From contig NC_057861.1 in the NCBI RefSeq assembly GCF_019393635.1, forward strand, positions 546,874,711-546,938,710: 64,000 nucleotides of DNA, read 5' to 3'. Position numbers and translations under genes: made by a program. Position 1 is the first letter of the stretch. Each line of letters starts with the position of its first letter. Below the pieces are notes generated by a model that saw only the letters and a list, made by a program, of their open reading frames with translations, was not told the DNA's origin and did no database searches. This document shows, piece after piece, positions 10,701 to 19,173 of this stretch. Source of the DNA: Dromiciops gliroides. Its lineage: Eukaryota > Chordata > Mammalia > Microbiotheria > Microbiotheriidae.

Positions 10701-11525
10701 GACTTTGTAGAAACTCTGCCTAGTGACCCAGTATAATGGGGAGTTGGTTAGCTTGTTCTTTGTATAGGTTTTTGGGGTTATAATAATTGTGTCTTCTCTA
10801 TGTTCATACTAAGATATGTGACACTTGGGTTGATATACTTAGCAATAGTCATAGGGATAAAGACTGACAAACAGAGCAAAAATCTCTCCAAAAAGATAAG
10901 ACAGCAAGTCTGATCTGCCAGTCTTTTCTAAAGGAAAATCTGGCTAAGACGTTGACAGTGTTCCCTTATATTAAGTGAACAAGTGGCTGCTGACTTCATT
11001 ATTACTAACATTTATTAAGCACCAGTAGCATACATGGTGTTTGGATCAGTTATTCAATTAATGAACAAGTATTTAGTAAGCACTTATTATGTTCCAGGCA
11101 CAGTGCTAGGTGCTGGATGTTGTTGTCCTTTGACCTTCATTCTCAAAGAGGACCATGGCATTGGCATGATGCCATGACTTGTAATGAATTGGATTTAAGT
11201 GAGGGGGGGCTGTGTTGGTGACCTTGGTAGGTGCTGGAAATATAAAAACAGAAACGACAGCCCCTGGAACTCAGAATATATGAAGGCAAGTAGAGTATAA
11301 GAAGATTGGAAAGGTAGGACAGGACCAGGTAGACAAATGTTGTAGCCTCCCAAAGAAGGTTATTGTATCTTCATATGCATTCATTCATATGTTTTTTTAT
11401 TTTTTTGTTCATTCATTTTTTCATTTATCTATTTATTTATTTACTTATAGGAAAGTCGAGACAAACACTATCTTATTCGGAAACTTACAACTGTTCAGGA
11501 AGAGTTGAGAAACTGTCCAATCTGA
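1651..11525 (+). CDS. TMC7: TMC7, transmembrane channel-like protein 7, C-terminal 146 residues (four terminal coding exons)
   Basis: Exons 1651-1781, 3713-3868, 10520-10598 and 11451-11525 all have AG acceptors and, except the last, GT donors. Their lengths (131, 156, 79 and 75 nt) join in one frame with no stop until TGA at 11523-11525. The product has the TMC arrangement: a cytosolic segment ending RPFRASNSN, a membrane segment ([20 protein letters not shown]), the conserved CGPF motif and loop, a last membrane segment spanning two exons ([22 protein letters not shown]), and a charged tail beginning [16 protein letters not shown] proteins are multipass membrane proteins of the anoctamin-like superfamily; TMC1/2 form the hair-cell mechanotransduction channel, while TMC7 is less well understood. 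TMC7 is preferred to the paralogue TMC5 because the next gene on the same strand is COQ7, as in human. The 5' exons lie outside the window. The large third intron has been filled by L1, LTR and SINE insertions. Confidence 0.93.
1874..2060 (+). mobile_element. WSINE1-type CORE-SINE in a TMC7 intron
   Basis: Full length with an A/C-rich tail. The 14-bp duplication gaaaaagaagttta flanks it (1860-1873 and 2061-2074). It lies 93 bp past a TMC7 splice donor. Confidence 0.95.
2150..2490 (-). mobile_element. L1-like 3' region fragment
   Basis: AT-rich sequence similar in order of motifs to 36140-36560 (a-caaagcc, then cacctata-g-ccc, then tgtg-ttct). Both look like the antisense of one L1 3' end. 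Confidence 0.45.
2501..2866 (+). mobile_element. hAT-type MITE (Charlie-like), split by a SINE
   Basis: It begins caaagcttcttaaactg and ends aagttgaagaagcccta, imperfect terminal inverted repeats. It is flanked by an exact 8-bp duplication gtctagtc (2493-2500 and 2867-2874), the hAT signature. A WSINE lies inside at 2512-2676. The internal part (gttgtgaaaaatttggcaat and ggtcatgtataaatttctca) resembles the opossum Charlie-type MITEs. Confidence 0.8.
2512..2676 (-). mobile_element. WSINE1-type CORE-SINE inside a hAT MITE
   Basis: Minus orientation with T-rich tail at 2512-2542. The 17-bp duplication ctagtccaaagcttctt (2495-2511 and 2677-2693) includes the end of the MITE, so the SINE is younger. 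Confidence 0.95.
2880..3560 (-). mobile_element. L2-type LINE fragment
   Basis: Contains attaagcacctactatgtac, ctcccaaggagctcacagc, cttcttgtagaaggtaggat and ggaacttgaagtaagtcagg, which is the antisense of L2 3' sequence. Diverged. Confidence 0.65.
3713..3868 (+). CDS. TMC7: TMC7 exon (third from the end)
   Basis: The acceptor is ctatttcaacag and the donor TG|gtgagt. It encodes [20 protein letters not shown] then [20 protein letters not shown] and the start of the last membrane helix. CGPF is a hallmark of TMC family C-termini. The exon fits between its neighbours at phases 2 and 2. Confidence 0.94.
3955..4295 (+). mobile_element. MIR/THER1-like fragments
   Basis: Signature words: ggactttgggcaaggtgctt, aatctgtaaaattgggataa and gtaaagtgctttgtaaac, followed by a second diverged piece to 4295. 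Confidence 0.65.
4410..4554 (+). mobile_element. WSINE1-type CORE-SINE inserted in a MIR-like element
   Basis: Full length. The imperfect duplication aaaggtttacac / aaaggtttgcac (4396 and 4555) belongs to the MIR-like element that continues at 4555. Confidence 0.92.
4555..4768 (-). mobile_element. MIR/THER1-like SINE
   Basis: Reads attatccctagtttacagat, then gaagaaactgaggctgagag and cttaagtgacttgtccaggg, the antisense of the old CORE-SINE. Confidence 0.75.
4775..6415 (-). mobile_element. LINE-1 5' part: 5' UTR and ORF1, no ORF2
   Basis: On the minus strand a GC-rich 5' UTR starts near 6415 (ggggcagagccaaaatagc), followed by ORF1 from 5720. The ORF1 product has a coiled-coil (about residues 40-110), the L1 RRM motif [16 protein letters not shown] and a C-terminal domain with [17 protein letters not shown] and [11 protein letters not shown]. 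One in-frame TAA at 5172-5174 interrupts it. Everything 3' of ORF1 is absent; a MIR-like element abuts it. This is the reverse of the usual 5' truncation, so a later deletion or rearrangement is likely. Confidence 0.9.
5172..5720 (-). pseudogene. L1 ORF1p, coiled coil and RRM part
   Basis: 182 codons starting [20 protein letters not shown]. The heptad-rich helix ([20 protein letters not shown]) forms the trimerisation coiled coil, followed by the RRM core ([19 protein letters not shown]). The same frame continues after the TAA at 5172 to about 4775 with the C-terminal RNA-binding domain. Not a host gene. Confidence 0.9.
6440..6568. repeat. AT-rich minisatellite-like flank
   Basis: Degenerate 20-mers built on gaatatataacagagaat are found here and again just right of the LTR (6931-6960), so the LTR split one such tract. 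Confidence 0.55.
6569..6926 (-). mobile_element. solitary endogenous retrovirus LTR
   Basis: Fossil LTR of 358 bp with TG...CA ends (TGTTAAGG and CGTTACA), flanked by the 4-bp duplication gcta (6565-6568 and 6927-6930), as in gammaretrovirus-like (class I) elements. On the minus strand an AATAAA lies at 6664-6669. No internal region remains. Confidence 0.85.
6897..6911 (+). promoter_or_regulatory. CTCF-like motif inside the LTR
   Basis: CCAGCAGGTGGCGTT fits the CTCF core consensus (CCASYAGRKGGCRSY) at every position. Occupancy is not known. Confidence 0.45.
7069..7230 (-). mobile_element. WSINE1-type CORE-SINE
   Basis: Its tail is (TTG)n. The imperfect duplication aggtgcatacattatt / aagtgcatgcattatt flanks it (7052 and 7232). 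Confidence 0.93.
7268..7411 (+). mobile_element. MIR-like SINE fragment
   Basis: Contains agcagcatggcatagcggac, acctgggttcaagtaccacc and atgctggctgtgtt, the tRNA-related head and CORE of an old CORE-SINE. Confidence 0.65.
7429..7580 (+). mobile_element. WSINE1-type CORE-SINE
   Basis: Full length. The 17-bp duplication aaagactatacctttca (7412-7428) recurs with one change at 7581-7597. Confidence 0.95.
7857..8316 (+). mobile_element. solitary endogenous retrovirus LTR inside L1
   Basis: 460-bp fossil with TGTGA...TCACA ends and the 4-bp duplication catg (7853-7856 and 8317-8320). AATAAA at 8263-8268 sets the + orientation. Parts of U3 (gtcatgtcaaccaattagat) resemble the LTRs at 34.6 and 40.3 kb. 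Confidence 0.87.
8843..9308 (+). mobile_element. solitary endogenous retrovirus LTR inside L1
   Basis: 466-bp fossil with TGTGG...CTCACA ends and the 4-bp duplication atat (8839-8842 and 9309-9312). AATAAA at 9190-9195. The L1 text is continuous once it is removed. It has a GC-rich middle (8930-9070) and differs in sequence from the 7857 LTR. Confidence 0.87.
10140..10279 (-). mobile_element. WSINE1-type CORE-SINE inside L1
   Basis: Flanked by the 16-bp duplication gtcacctttaattttt (10124-10139 and 10280-10295) of L1 origin, so it postdates the L1. Confidence 0.95.
10520..10598 (+). CDS. TMC7: TMC7 exon (penultimate)
   Basis: The acceptor is atttttgcag and the donor ATG|gtaagg. With the preceding TG it reads [20 protein letters not shown] then LRQQLAM: the end of the last membrane helix and the start of the basic cytosolic tail. 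It lies about 75 bp after the end of the large L1 fossil. Confidence 0.95.
10985..11250 (+). mobile_element. L2 3'-end fragment split by a SINE
   Basis: It reads aacatttattaagcaccag, gtaagcacttattatgttcc and aggcacagtgctaggtgctg. It resumes after the inserted element at 11229 with ggtgctggaaatataaaaac. Confidence 0.7.
11116..11228 (+). mobile_element. RTE-associated marsupial SINE
   Basis: Contains attctcaaagaggaccatgg, gatgccatgacttgtaatga and ttggatttaagtgagggggg. Inserted in L2 with the duplication ggtgctgga on both sides. Same family as 20622 and 21340. Confidence 0.7.
11451..11525 (+). CDS. TMC7: TMC7 terminal coding exon with stop
   Basis: After the acceptor ttacttatag the frame reads [20 protein letters not shown], then NCPI and TGA at 11523-11525. 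The charged, coiled-coil-like tail is typical of TMC5/6/7-type C-termini. The overlapping 70-residue open frame starting at 11363 is in another frame and is not coding. Confidence 0.94.
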   Translation, partial: ESRDKHYLIRKLTTVQEELRNCPI

Positions 11526-12837
11526 TTTTGAACACAATTCTTATTTCTTTCAAGCTGAATGAACTACCATACTGAACCTCCAAACTCATCTGTAGAATTT
11601 TGTACACTAAATGTGTTTTTCTAGAGTTCAAGCATTTTCTGCACTCTGATGCTATTATTGCTGCTGTAGTTTTGGATTATGTCAGTGTTTACATAACCAA
11701 TTTCTATTTGCGGATTTTGTAAACTATAACAATGGTCTGAACTGAGTCTCTGCTTGTAGAATCTCAGCTCAGTGACTATAAAAATCTTTTAGGCTTAGGC
11801 TATTTAAGTTTTTACAAGGGAATTGGGAACAAAGAGAGCTTTATCATTTTTTAAGATAGTTTGAGAAATTTTGTTAAGTTAAATTTGAAGGCCATTACTT
11901 CGTGAGACTAGACTGATACTAATGAGCCAAATTTCAATGACATAAAATGAACTTTTCCTTTGACATTCTTTTTAAACTTCAGGGTTATGCTAACCCTAAA
12001 ATAGAGGTTGCTTTGTAAAACAAGATAAACTCCTAAACCATCGTGTTATTAGCAGTTGGTAAGAAAATTGGAAACATAGTTATGTAACTAGTGTTAAACT
12101 TCCTAATTTTAGTCCCAGTTTGGTAAAATGAGATGCAAAAATGTCCATCATCTTACTCCAAAAGCTATCAATACTAGGCATATATAGCTCCTGCATGACT
12201 TTAAATTCTTTTTAGGTAAGTTCATAGATAAGACTAGCCATAGTTTCTGAACTTCTGTGGCAGTGCAGGAGCAGAACAGAAAGCTGTTTCAGGGAAATAG
12301 GTGCTCTTTGAACTTTTACCTCTCTTTTAGGGCTGATCTGTGGTTTCTGGGAAAAATACCCATTGTTTCCAAAAGTGGGAGAAGGTAGAGTTTTCTCGAT
12401 TCCCTAAGGTCTGTTTCCTTTTATGTTTTGTAGACAATACTTTTAAAGGACATTTCAAGTTTCAGAAATGTTTTGGGGAGAATGTTTTAAGATGTGTTTT
12501 ATATTCCTGTTTGGCTATGGATAAGTGCTTTGGGATTATGTCACACCTTTGAATTCATGTTAAATCCCTCTTACTCCAGATGGCAATACAACCTAAATCA
12601 CTGACTCAGGGCCTTTTTAGATACAACGTTTTAAAAATTTACTCAACTAGATTTCTAAGGAGGAATTTAGCTTCCTTGTAACACATACAAGCACATTTCA
12701 AAGTATTGTTTGTTTATAATGTTTATATTTTTCTGTGTATGTACATGTATTTAGTGAAATGTAATGGAATAATTTATAGCTCCTATTGTAGTTAAAAACA
12801 AGTAATAGATGCTTTGAAACTGGCTAATATTTGGCAC
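11526..12837 (+). other. TMC7: probable TMC7 3' UTR
   Basis: About 1.3 kb of AT-rich, repeat-free DNA follows the TMC7 stop and ends where an LTR fossil begins at 12838. No canonical AATAAA is visible, so the cleavage site is undetermined; an ATTAAA near 14387 is possible if the UTR reads through the LTR. The UTR call rests on position and absence of repeats. Confidence 0.5.
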
Positions 12838-13457
12838 TGTTGGGAAAATTTCTAAGTCTGATGGAGGAACAGAAACAATGAAGTCTCCAGCCTGAAGCAA
12901 ATAGGTTTATTGAGAGAAAATCAAATCTCACAATAAAGCCGGTCAGTCAGAGGTTGACCTGAAAGACCTTGAGTTACAAAATCAATGGGTTTTTATACCC
13001 CTCCCGAGCTTGTATGCTTATATACCATACTAATTAGAAGTATCTAAAATTAAAGCATATTCTTAGGAAATATTGAAACTGCCTACATGACAAATGTCAG
13101 CATTTTCCAATACTCTTATCAGTCTTCTTGTGGCAACAGGGTCATAATTATGCTGCCCCTTCTAGTAGTCAAGTATATCACTAGTGATCTGCATGACCCC
13201 CTTGAGTCAAGCATAACACTCGTGGTTTCTAAAATATAATATTACTGACTATTGTATCTTCTGATATTACTTAATGCTTAACATTGAAAAGTATCATCTG
13301 ACATTATTAAGTAGTAAGAAGAGAGACTTAATCTACTAATACAATGAAAAATAAGATATCTAAATATAATATCACAATTTTTCAATTAATGTTTGATTAT
13401 TATCATAATTAAATCACTTTAAATCTCTTATAACTAAGGGATGGGGGAAATCTCACA
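12838..13457 (-). mobile_element. probable endogenous retrovirus LTR
   Basis: On the minus strand a TATA box (gggtataaaaaccc, near 12990-13000) is followed by AATAAA at 12906-12911 and an end AATTTTCCCAACA at 12838. The 5' edge at 13457 (TGTGAGATTTCC) is less sure: the flanks gcac and gccc match at only three of four bases. Confidence 0.6.
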
Positions 13458-14568
13458 GCCCTAAAGATTTAGCCTTTTGAGTTATTCCATGGCTTATCAA
13501 CTAATATAACATTATCAAAAAGGAGTGTTGTCTAAATCTTTTTTAATATATGCAGATCTTTTTAAGTAGTTAATTTTCATTTAGTGTCTTCAGGCTGGAT
13601 ATTTTTTCCAATGTATTTGTAGTTTAGTTTTTCAAAAGTGATTTTAGTGATGGTTTCTTACTGTTTATCTTTTTTTTTTTTTTGGTTTTTCTTTTCTTTT
13701 AAATTCAAACATGCTTTAAGTAGTAGTTTAAATTTCAGAGGCTGATGAAGTTTTATGGAAATGGTTGCTGATGCTGAGGAATATTGTTCAAGGATAATTT
13801 CTTTCTTTTATAGATGATTGATCATTTGTTTATAGAAGTATTTTTCCTGTGTCATGCCACAGAGTGCTTCCCCTGTGTGTATAATCCCAGTGCCAACCAA
13901 CTATTGTTTCCTTCTAATTCCACAAAGCTAGTTTATAATGAAAAATAGTTTAAGATTGACTTGAGTTGCAGCAAGGATTTGTCACTTTTATGTTATGATG
14001 ACTACCAGAAGCAGGGGATTTTCAGGGATCATCTTTCTTAAGGCCTCAGATGTTCTTATCAATATAAGCTGCTTTTGAATATGCAGAACTTCATTATCCT
14101 CACTGAAAAGAATTGTAGCCATTTCTAACCAGTGTCAACATAAATAGCAAGACTAATTCCGAAGTTCCTGACATGTATTTTCTGCTCTTTGTTAAAGAAA
14201 TGCTGAAAACAAAGAATTACTGTTATATATTTATTTCACTGTTAAGAAATTCTGATTAATGTAGTATTAGCTGTAGTGAAATGTTGACTCTTGTAAATAT
14301 TACTTGGAATTTTTTTTTTTGGTCAAACTATAACTTCTGGTTAAAGTCATAGGATAAAAAGTATATCTTTTCTCTGTTTAATGTGCATTAAACTTACTAA
14401 TTAAAACAATATTTAAAATCTTAGAATGATTACATGTATGTTTGGACTCACAAGGTTATTCTGTAAGCAAAAGATCCTGGAAATCTATTAGTTTTTAAAG
14501 TTATCTTTTTGTCTTCTCATTGGAGAGTCTAGTGTCTTATTCAAATGAGTGCCTTCCAAAGATGAATT
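13458..14568. other. intergenic, single-copy AT-rich DNA
   Basis: No coding frame, no recognisable repeat and no splice-supported exon was seen. It could be distal TMC7 3' UTR. Confidence 0.5.
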
Positions 14569-14582
14569 AGAAATTTGTTTGG

Positions 14583-14744
14583 GGGGGCAGCTAGATGGCA
14601 CAATGGATAGAGCACCGGCCCTGGAGTCAGGAGTACCTGAGTTCAAATTCGGCCTCAGACACTTAACACTTACTAGCTGTGTGACCCTGGGGCAAGTCAC
14701 TTAACCCCAATTGCCTCACTTAAAAAAACAAAACAAAACAAAAA
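14583..14744 (+). mobile_element. WSINE1-type CORE-SINE
   Basis: Full length with an (AAAAC)n tail. Duplication agaaatttgtttgg at about 14569 and 14745. Confidence 0.94.
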
Positions 14745-15079
14745 AGAAATTTGTTTGGAGGGGAGTTGTTTTCAAATGTTCCTGAAAACATTTGTTTACT
14801 CAATCCAAATAATTCACACCTAAAGTTCTAGCCATCAAAGTAGTTCTAATTTCTTCTCACCAAAGAAAGAGAAGTTTAGCCTTTAGTTGGCATTTTTTTA
14901 CAGAGTGGAGAAATGTAGATTTTTGCTTTGGAAAACCTGTTATTATCTACCTGACTTTATTCATTGAACAGATATTTAAATAAGGCACTGTACTGAAGGA
15001 GTAGGTAACCATGTCCCTATACCAACATAGTAACATAGAATGAGAGAAGTGAGCTTCTGAACTTATCTTCCTTAAATGG

Positions 15080-15300
15080 AAGCATATTAGCTTGTTTCAA
15101 TTCAATTCAATTCTATTCAATTAAATATTAAGTGCCTAATTTGTTCAAGAACCAGATGAGGAATGGCAGCCCCACTTGCAGATGAATTGATGATTGCATT
15201 TCTGTTATAAGGGGAGATTCATGGAGAGTGGGAGAAGCAAATATATCCAGAAATCACTGTGATGTGAAAACAAAAGGCATGAATAAACTTTAAAAAAAGA
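15080..15300 (+). mobile_element. L2-like fragment
   Basis: Diverged text ttaaatattaagtgcctaat, aagaaccagatgaggaatgg and atgaataaactttaaaaaaa. Assignment is weak. Confidence 0.4.
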
Positions 15301-15464
15301 AAAAGAAAAAAGAAGTACCCTGTTCTCAAGGAGTTTAAATTTTACTGCAGGTGAGGCACCGCAAGTACAAAGAAAATATAACTGTAGGGTTTGATGGTGG
15401 CAAGGAGGAAACCAAAGTGGTCTTGGAAAATCTGAAGAGAATGTCTTTTTAAAAATGGAAGGAG

Positions 15465-15600
15465 GGAGCAGCTAGGTGGCGCACCGGCCCTGGATTCAGG
15501 AGTACCTGAGTTCAAATCTGGCCTCAGACACTTGACACTTACTAGCTGTGTGACCCTGGGCAAGTCACTTAACCCCCATTGCCCCAGCCAAAAAAAAAAG
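15465..15600 (+). mobile_element. WSINE1-type CORE-SINE, first of three in tandem
   Basis: Lacks about 16 bp of the head: agctaggtggcgca joins directly to ccggccctgg. It follows the target sequence aaaaatggaaggaggg. Confidence 0.93.
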
Positions 15601-15615
15601 TTAAAAAAAAGGAGG

Positions 15616-15765
15616 GGGGGGCAGCTAGGTGGCGCAGTGAATAGAGCACTGGCCCTGGAGTCAGAAGTACCTGAGTTCAAATCCAGCCTCAGACACTTAA
15701 CACTTACTAGCTGTGTGACCCTGGGCAAGTCACTTAACCCCAATAGCCTCACTAAAAAAAAAAAA
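15616..15765 (+). mobile_element. WSINE1-type CORE-SINE, left monomer of a SINE dimer
   Basis: Diagnostic variants gcagtgaatagagcactgg, ggagtcagaagtacctgag and caatagcctcact are shared with the minus-strand copy at 25605-25771 from about 15651 on. Confidence 0.95.
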
Positions 15766-15773
15766 TGGAGGGA

Positions 15774-15930
15774 GGGGCAGCTAGGTGGCACAGTGAATAA
15801 AGCACCAGCCCTGGATTCAGGAGGACCTGAGTTCAAATGCGGTCTCAGATACTTAACACTTACTAGCTGTGTGACCCTGGGCAAATCACTTAACCCCAAT
15901 TGCCTCACCAAAAAAAAAAAAAAAAAAAAA
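15774..15930 (+). mobile_element. WSINE1-type CORE-SINE, right monomer of a SINE dimer
   Basis: Linked to the left monomer by a(11-12)tggaggga. The variants cacagtgaataaagcaccag and ggtctcaga recur in the minus-strand copy at 25454-25598. Confidence 0.95.
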
Positions 15931-16059
15931 TGGAGCCAGGTAATCTAACCTTTAAACAGAAATTTAGGATCAAATCTGCAATAGAAAAAAATGGTTATGT
16001 CAGAAATAGAATGAGAAAAGGATTCCATCCTTTTTACACCCCACCTTTGATTATTTTTT

Positions 16060-16381
16060 ATACATTAAGTTTAAAAAATTTTTAAATTCCAAATTCTCAC
16101 ACTCCCCCCAGCCCCTTCCCCAGCTGTTGAGAAGGCAAGAAATATGATACCCATTATACATGTGAAGTCATGCAAAACATTTCCATATTAGGTTGCAAAA
16201 GAAAAAAGAAAAATAAAGCAAAAAAAAAAAATACTTCATTCATGCTACCCATGTGCAATTAATATCTATTTATGTGAATGGTGTTTTGTAATTGTGTTCA
16301 CATAGTTCCTATGTTTGTCTTGACAGACTCCCAAATATTTTATACTGTATGTAGTTATTTTTGAATTCTTAATTTGTTTTT
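16060..16381 (-). mobile_element. LINE-1 fragments
   Basis: The antisense 3' UTR (ttgagaaggcaagaaatatg, acatgtgaagtcatgcaaaa) joins abruptly near 16245 to what looks like internal ORF2 antisense (agactcccaaatattttata). Confidence 0.65.
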
Positions 16382-16549
16382 TTTTAATAAATATTTTTTG
16401 TTTGTTTTATGGGGGGTGGGCAATGAGGGTTAAGTGATTTGCCCAGGGTCACACAGCTAGTGTCAAGTGTCTGAAGCCAGATTTGAACTCAGGTCCTCCT
16501 GAATCCAGGGTCAGTGCTTTATCCACTGTGCCACCTAGCTGCCCCCCCC
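16382..16549 (-). mobile_element. WSINE1-type CORE-SINE inside L1
   Basis: Duplication aatttgttttt at 16371 and 16550. It has lost taag in agctag(taag)tgtcaag. Confidence 0.93.
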
Positions 16550-16855
16550 AATTTGTTTTTAACATTAAAAAAATTTTTCATTCTAAATTTTCCCATCTAC
16601 CCCATTGAGAAGGCAAGCAATATATCAATTATACACATGATGGCAAGCAAAACATTTCCATGTTAGCCATGTTGTTAGCAAAAATAAAACAAAATAAACA
16701 AAAAAACAAAAGCCAAGAAACATAAAGCGAAAAAATTATTCATCAATCTGCACTCAGACTCCATATCAGTTCTCTCAGGAGGGTAGATGATATTTTTCAT
16801 CATGGGTCCCTTGGAATTGTCTTAGATCATTGTCTTGATCAGAATAACTGTTAAA
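16550..16855 (-). mobile_element. LINE-1 3' region, left part of a split element
   Basis: Antisense 3' UTR (attgagaaggcaagcaatat, tgggtcccttggaattgtct, tagatcattgtcttgatcag). The L1 appears to resume at 18190 after a 1.3-kb insertion. Confidence 0.75.
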
Positions 16856-16869
16856 ATTGGTTATCTGAA

Positions 16870-17453
16870 TGTTATGGGGAAAATAGGGTAGGGGGTTTGG
16901 GATAGGGGTAGGGGTTTGGGGTCCTTAGGAATTCCTCTTTAAAGAATTACACCCTCTTGCACACAAAAGCAGTTAGAATAAGATAGTAGTTTATTTAGAG
17001 GAAGGGGAAGGGAAGGGAAACCAAGAGAAATCCTTGGACTTCTCATGGGGAGAAAGGCATGGCACAGAGTGTGGTTCTGAGATACCAATCTCCTCGAGCA
17101 GGAGACAGGTAGATACTTTTATAGAGGACTGATGGGGGTGACCATCTGACTGTGGAAAGTTCCCTTAGTGAGGGAGGACCCTCCCCCACTGGTGGTGGCT
17201 GGAGGAGTTGGGTGAGAGGTGGCTGTAGATCTCTCAAGCCACCGCCTCAGGACACAAAGGCAGCAGCCTCACCTAATCTTATCTCCCCTGGGTTGAGGGA
17301 GTTTAGAATGAAGGGTGGAGGTCCCAAAGCTAGCTCAGTCCAATCTGGTTCCACTTATCTCTTTAAGTGTGTCTGTCCTTGGTTTAGCTTCTCAAGGAAG
17401 AAGTCTCCTTGATATACCCCAGAGAATTTCTGGGGTGCTCTGGGCCCATAACA
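16870..17453 (-). mobile_element. solitary endogenous retrovirus LTR
   Basis: 584-bp fossil with a perfect 9-bp terminal inverted repeat TGTTATGGG/CCCATAACA and the 4-bp duplication tgaa (16866-16869 and 17454-17457). Minus-strand TATAAAA (17115-17121) and AATAAA (16990-16995) mark the promoter and poly(A) site. No internal region. Confidence 0.92.
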
Positions 17454-18189
17454 TGAAATAAAAAGTTAAACTGAGGACAAAATTACTGAGCCATCTATGA
17501 CTTTAATTGCAAAACTAGCACCTGCATATTAAACCAGGTCCCCTGATTCCTCAGAGGTCAGAGACAAGGAGTGATTTACAGAGATGACTTTTATTTTAAA
17601 AAAAGGAATTGGAAAAATTACAGAAATCTTTTGAACATAATTCTATTAGAAAAGGCAGGTCACCTGACTGGTTAGCTTCTCCCAGACTTTCATAATTCTA
17701 TGCCAGATTTGCTCCTGGGGTACTTTTTGTAACTAGAAAGTGGACTGGGAAAGTGGAACTTGTGGTCATGATGTGGGCTAATTCAGCCCACATCAGTTCA
17801 GTGGGTAGCAGTCACCACCTCCCCCCTACCTTAGCAGAGTCTATTACTCAACTTAAACTCTAGCTAAAGAAAGAGAAAAGAGGGCTTAATTTTACTACTG
17901 GCTAACTTGTCTCCAGCTGCCAGGAAGGGGAACTTGACCTCTGGTCAACCTAGCTTCCTGCTTAGCCTTTGGTCAACCCCCCTAGAAAGCCTTTTGAAAA
18001 ACTTCATAATATTATTCTTCTAAATTATCTGCTATTAAATGATAGTCTCAATCTATTCACTAAATCTATAGGTAACGTAGATGTAAGTGACTGCTAGTCT
18101 GGCTTATTTGAGGTCTAGCTCTTTCTAAAGAAGGGGCCCTAATCAAACTAAAAAATCAAAGTAATTTTTTAAAAAGCTGATCCCCCCCC
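17454..18189 (-). mobile_element. unclassified insertion, possibly a second LTR
   Basis: This segment separates the LTR at 16870 from the L1 continuation at 18190, so it is inserted sequence. A minus-strand AATAAA lies in gacttttattttaaaa (about 17590) and it ends in C8-9 ACA. The LTR identity is a guess. Confidence 0.4.
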
Positions 18190-18650
18190 CACAGCTAATC
18201 ATCCTTACAGTATTGCTGTTATTTTGCCCAATACTCACTTCACTCTGCATCAGTTCATATATGTGGTCTTCCTTATTTCTTCCTGTTCAGGCTATCGTTA
18301 AGACATTCCCCTCAATTTCCAGTTCTTTGCCACCACAGAAAGAGCTGCTCTAAATATTTTTGATACAAATAGGTCCTTTCCCCTTTTCTTTGATCTCTCT
18401 GGGATACAGATCCAGGAGTGGTACTGCTAGATCAGAATGTATTACAGCCTGATGGGCAAAGTTCCTAATTGTTCTCTAGAATAGCTGCACTAGTTCATAA
18501 CTCCACATGCAAAAAGGCATGTGTCCCAATTTTTCCCCGTCCCTTGCAGCAGGCATGTCATTTTTCTTTTCTGTCATATTAGCCGATCTCATAGATGTGA
18601 AATCCGCCCCATTTTTCTTGCTATCCGTAAGCACACACTAGCAGCAAGAG
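18190..18650 (-). mobile_element. LINE-1 ORF2/3' region, right part of a split element
   Basis: Antisense L1 text: cagtattgctgttattttgc, cacttcactctgcatcagtt, agttctttgccaccacagaa and gggatacagatccaggagtg. It abuts the COQ7 promoter. Confidence 0.75.
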
Positions 18651-18719
18651 AAATTTATGATGGCCCGTGTTCTCTCCCAATAAAGTTGCCGATCTGGGTT
18701 TCCTCCTGGGTCCCGAACC

Positions 18720-19097
18720 CCTAAGGCAGCCTCCCGGAGCAGAACCAGCGACTTTCCTTCCCTGCTTTATTTTCCCATGCGCAGGCGTTGTTTCAATCTC
18801 CCAGGCAGCAGAAAGAGTACTCACCCTACACCGGCCTAACTCTTAGCCAATAGGAACCCCGGCTAGATCTTCCCAGCCAATAGGAACTGTGGCTGTGATC
18901 AACAAACACGTGACCACCTCGGAAGGAGGAGAAAATTTTTCTTCTCAATGGGAACCACAACCCCACCCAAGCGCTGCTGATGAAGCGCTGCGTCATAAAG
19001 GCGCGTCCGCGGCGCGTCCCGCACGTCCGTCATCTGCGTGCGCGGAGAGCTGTTTCACCTGCTTCTCCTCCGGGGAGAGTCGGCTAGGGTCAGCAAG
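18720..19097 (+). promoter_or_regulatory. COQ7: COQ7 promoter and 5' UTR
   Basis: GC-rich and CpG-containing. Two CCAAT boxes at 18847 and 18877 lie in a repeated 13-mer agccaataggaac exactly 30 bp apart. CACGTG, an E-box, is at 18907-18912, CGTCA half-CRE elements lie near 18991, and catgcgcaggcg at 18777 is one mismatch from an NRF1 site. There is no TATA box. NF-Y, USF and NRF1 commonly drive mitochondrial housekeeping genes; their use here is inferred from motifs alone. Confidence 0.7.
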
Positions 19098-19173
19098 ATG
19101 TTGGGCTGCGCTGGGGCAGCTGTGGCTTCCCCGCTCTGGATGCTGTGCTCTGGAGCTCGGAGGCTCCCCTCAG
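19098..19173 (+). CDS. COQ7: COQ7 exon 1 (presequence)
   Basis: It encodes 25 residues ending SGARRLPS plus one base of the next codon, before the donor CAG|gtaaag. The segment is Ala/Leu-rich with Arg and no acidic residue, as expected of a matrix-targeting peptide. Confidence 0.92.

Noticed and set aside
1651-11525. Assignment of the terminal exons to TMC5 instead of TMC7
   Set aside because: In human TMC7, not TMC5, precedes COQ7 on the same strand; TMC5 lies beyond SYT17.
12838-13457. Extension of the TMC7 3' UTR through the LTR to 14.4 kb
   Set aside because: No canonical poly(A) signal supports it; left as a possibility only.
15342-15911. 189-codon minus-strand open frame with repeated [18 protein letters not shown]
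   Set aside because: The repeat is the reverse strand of three SINE copies. The same peptide appears at dozens of SINEs in the window.
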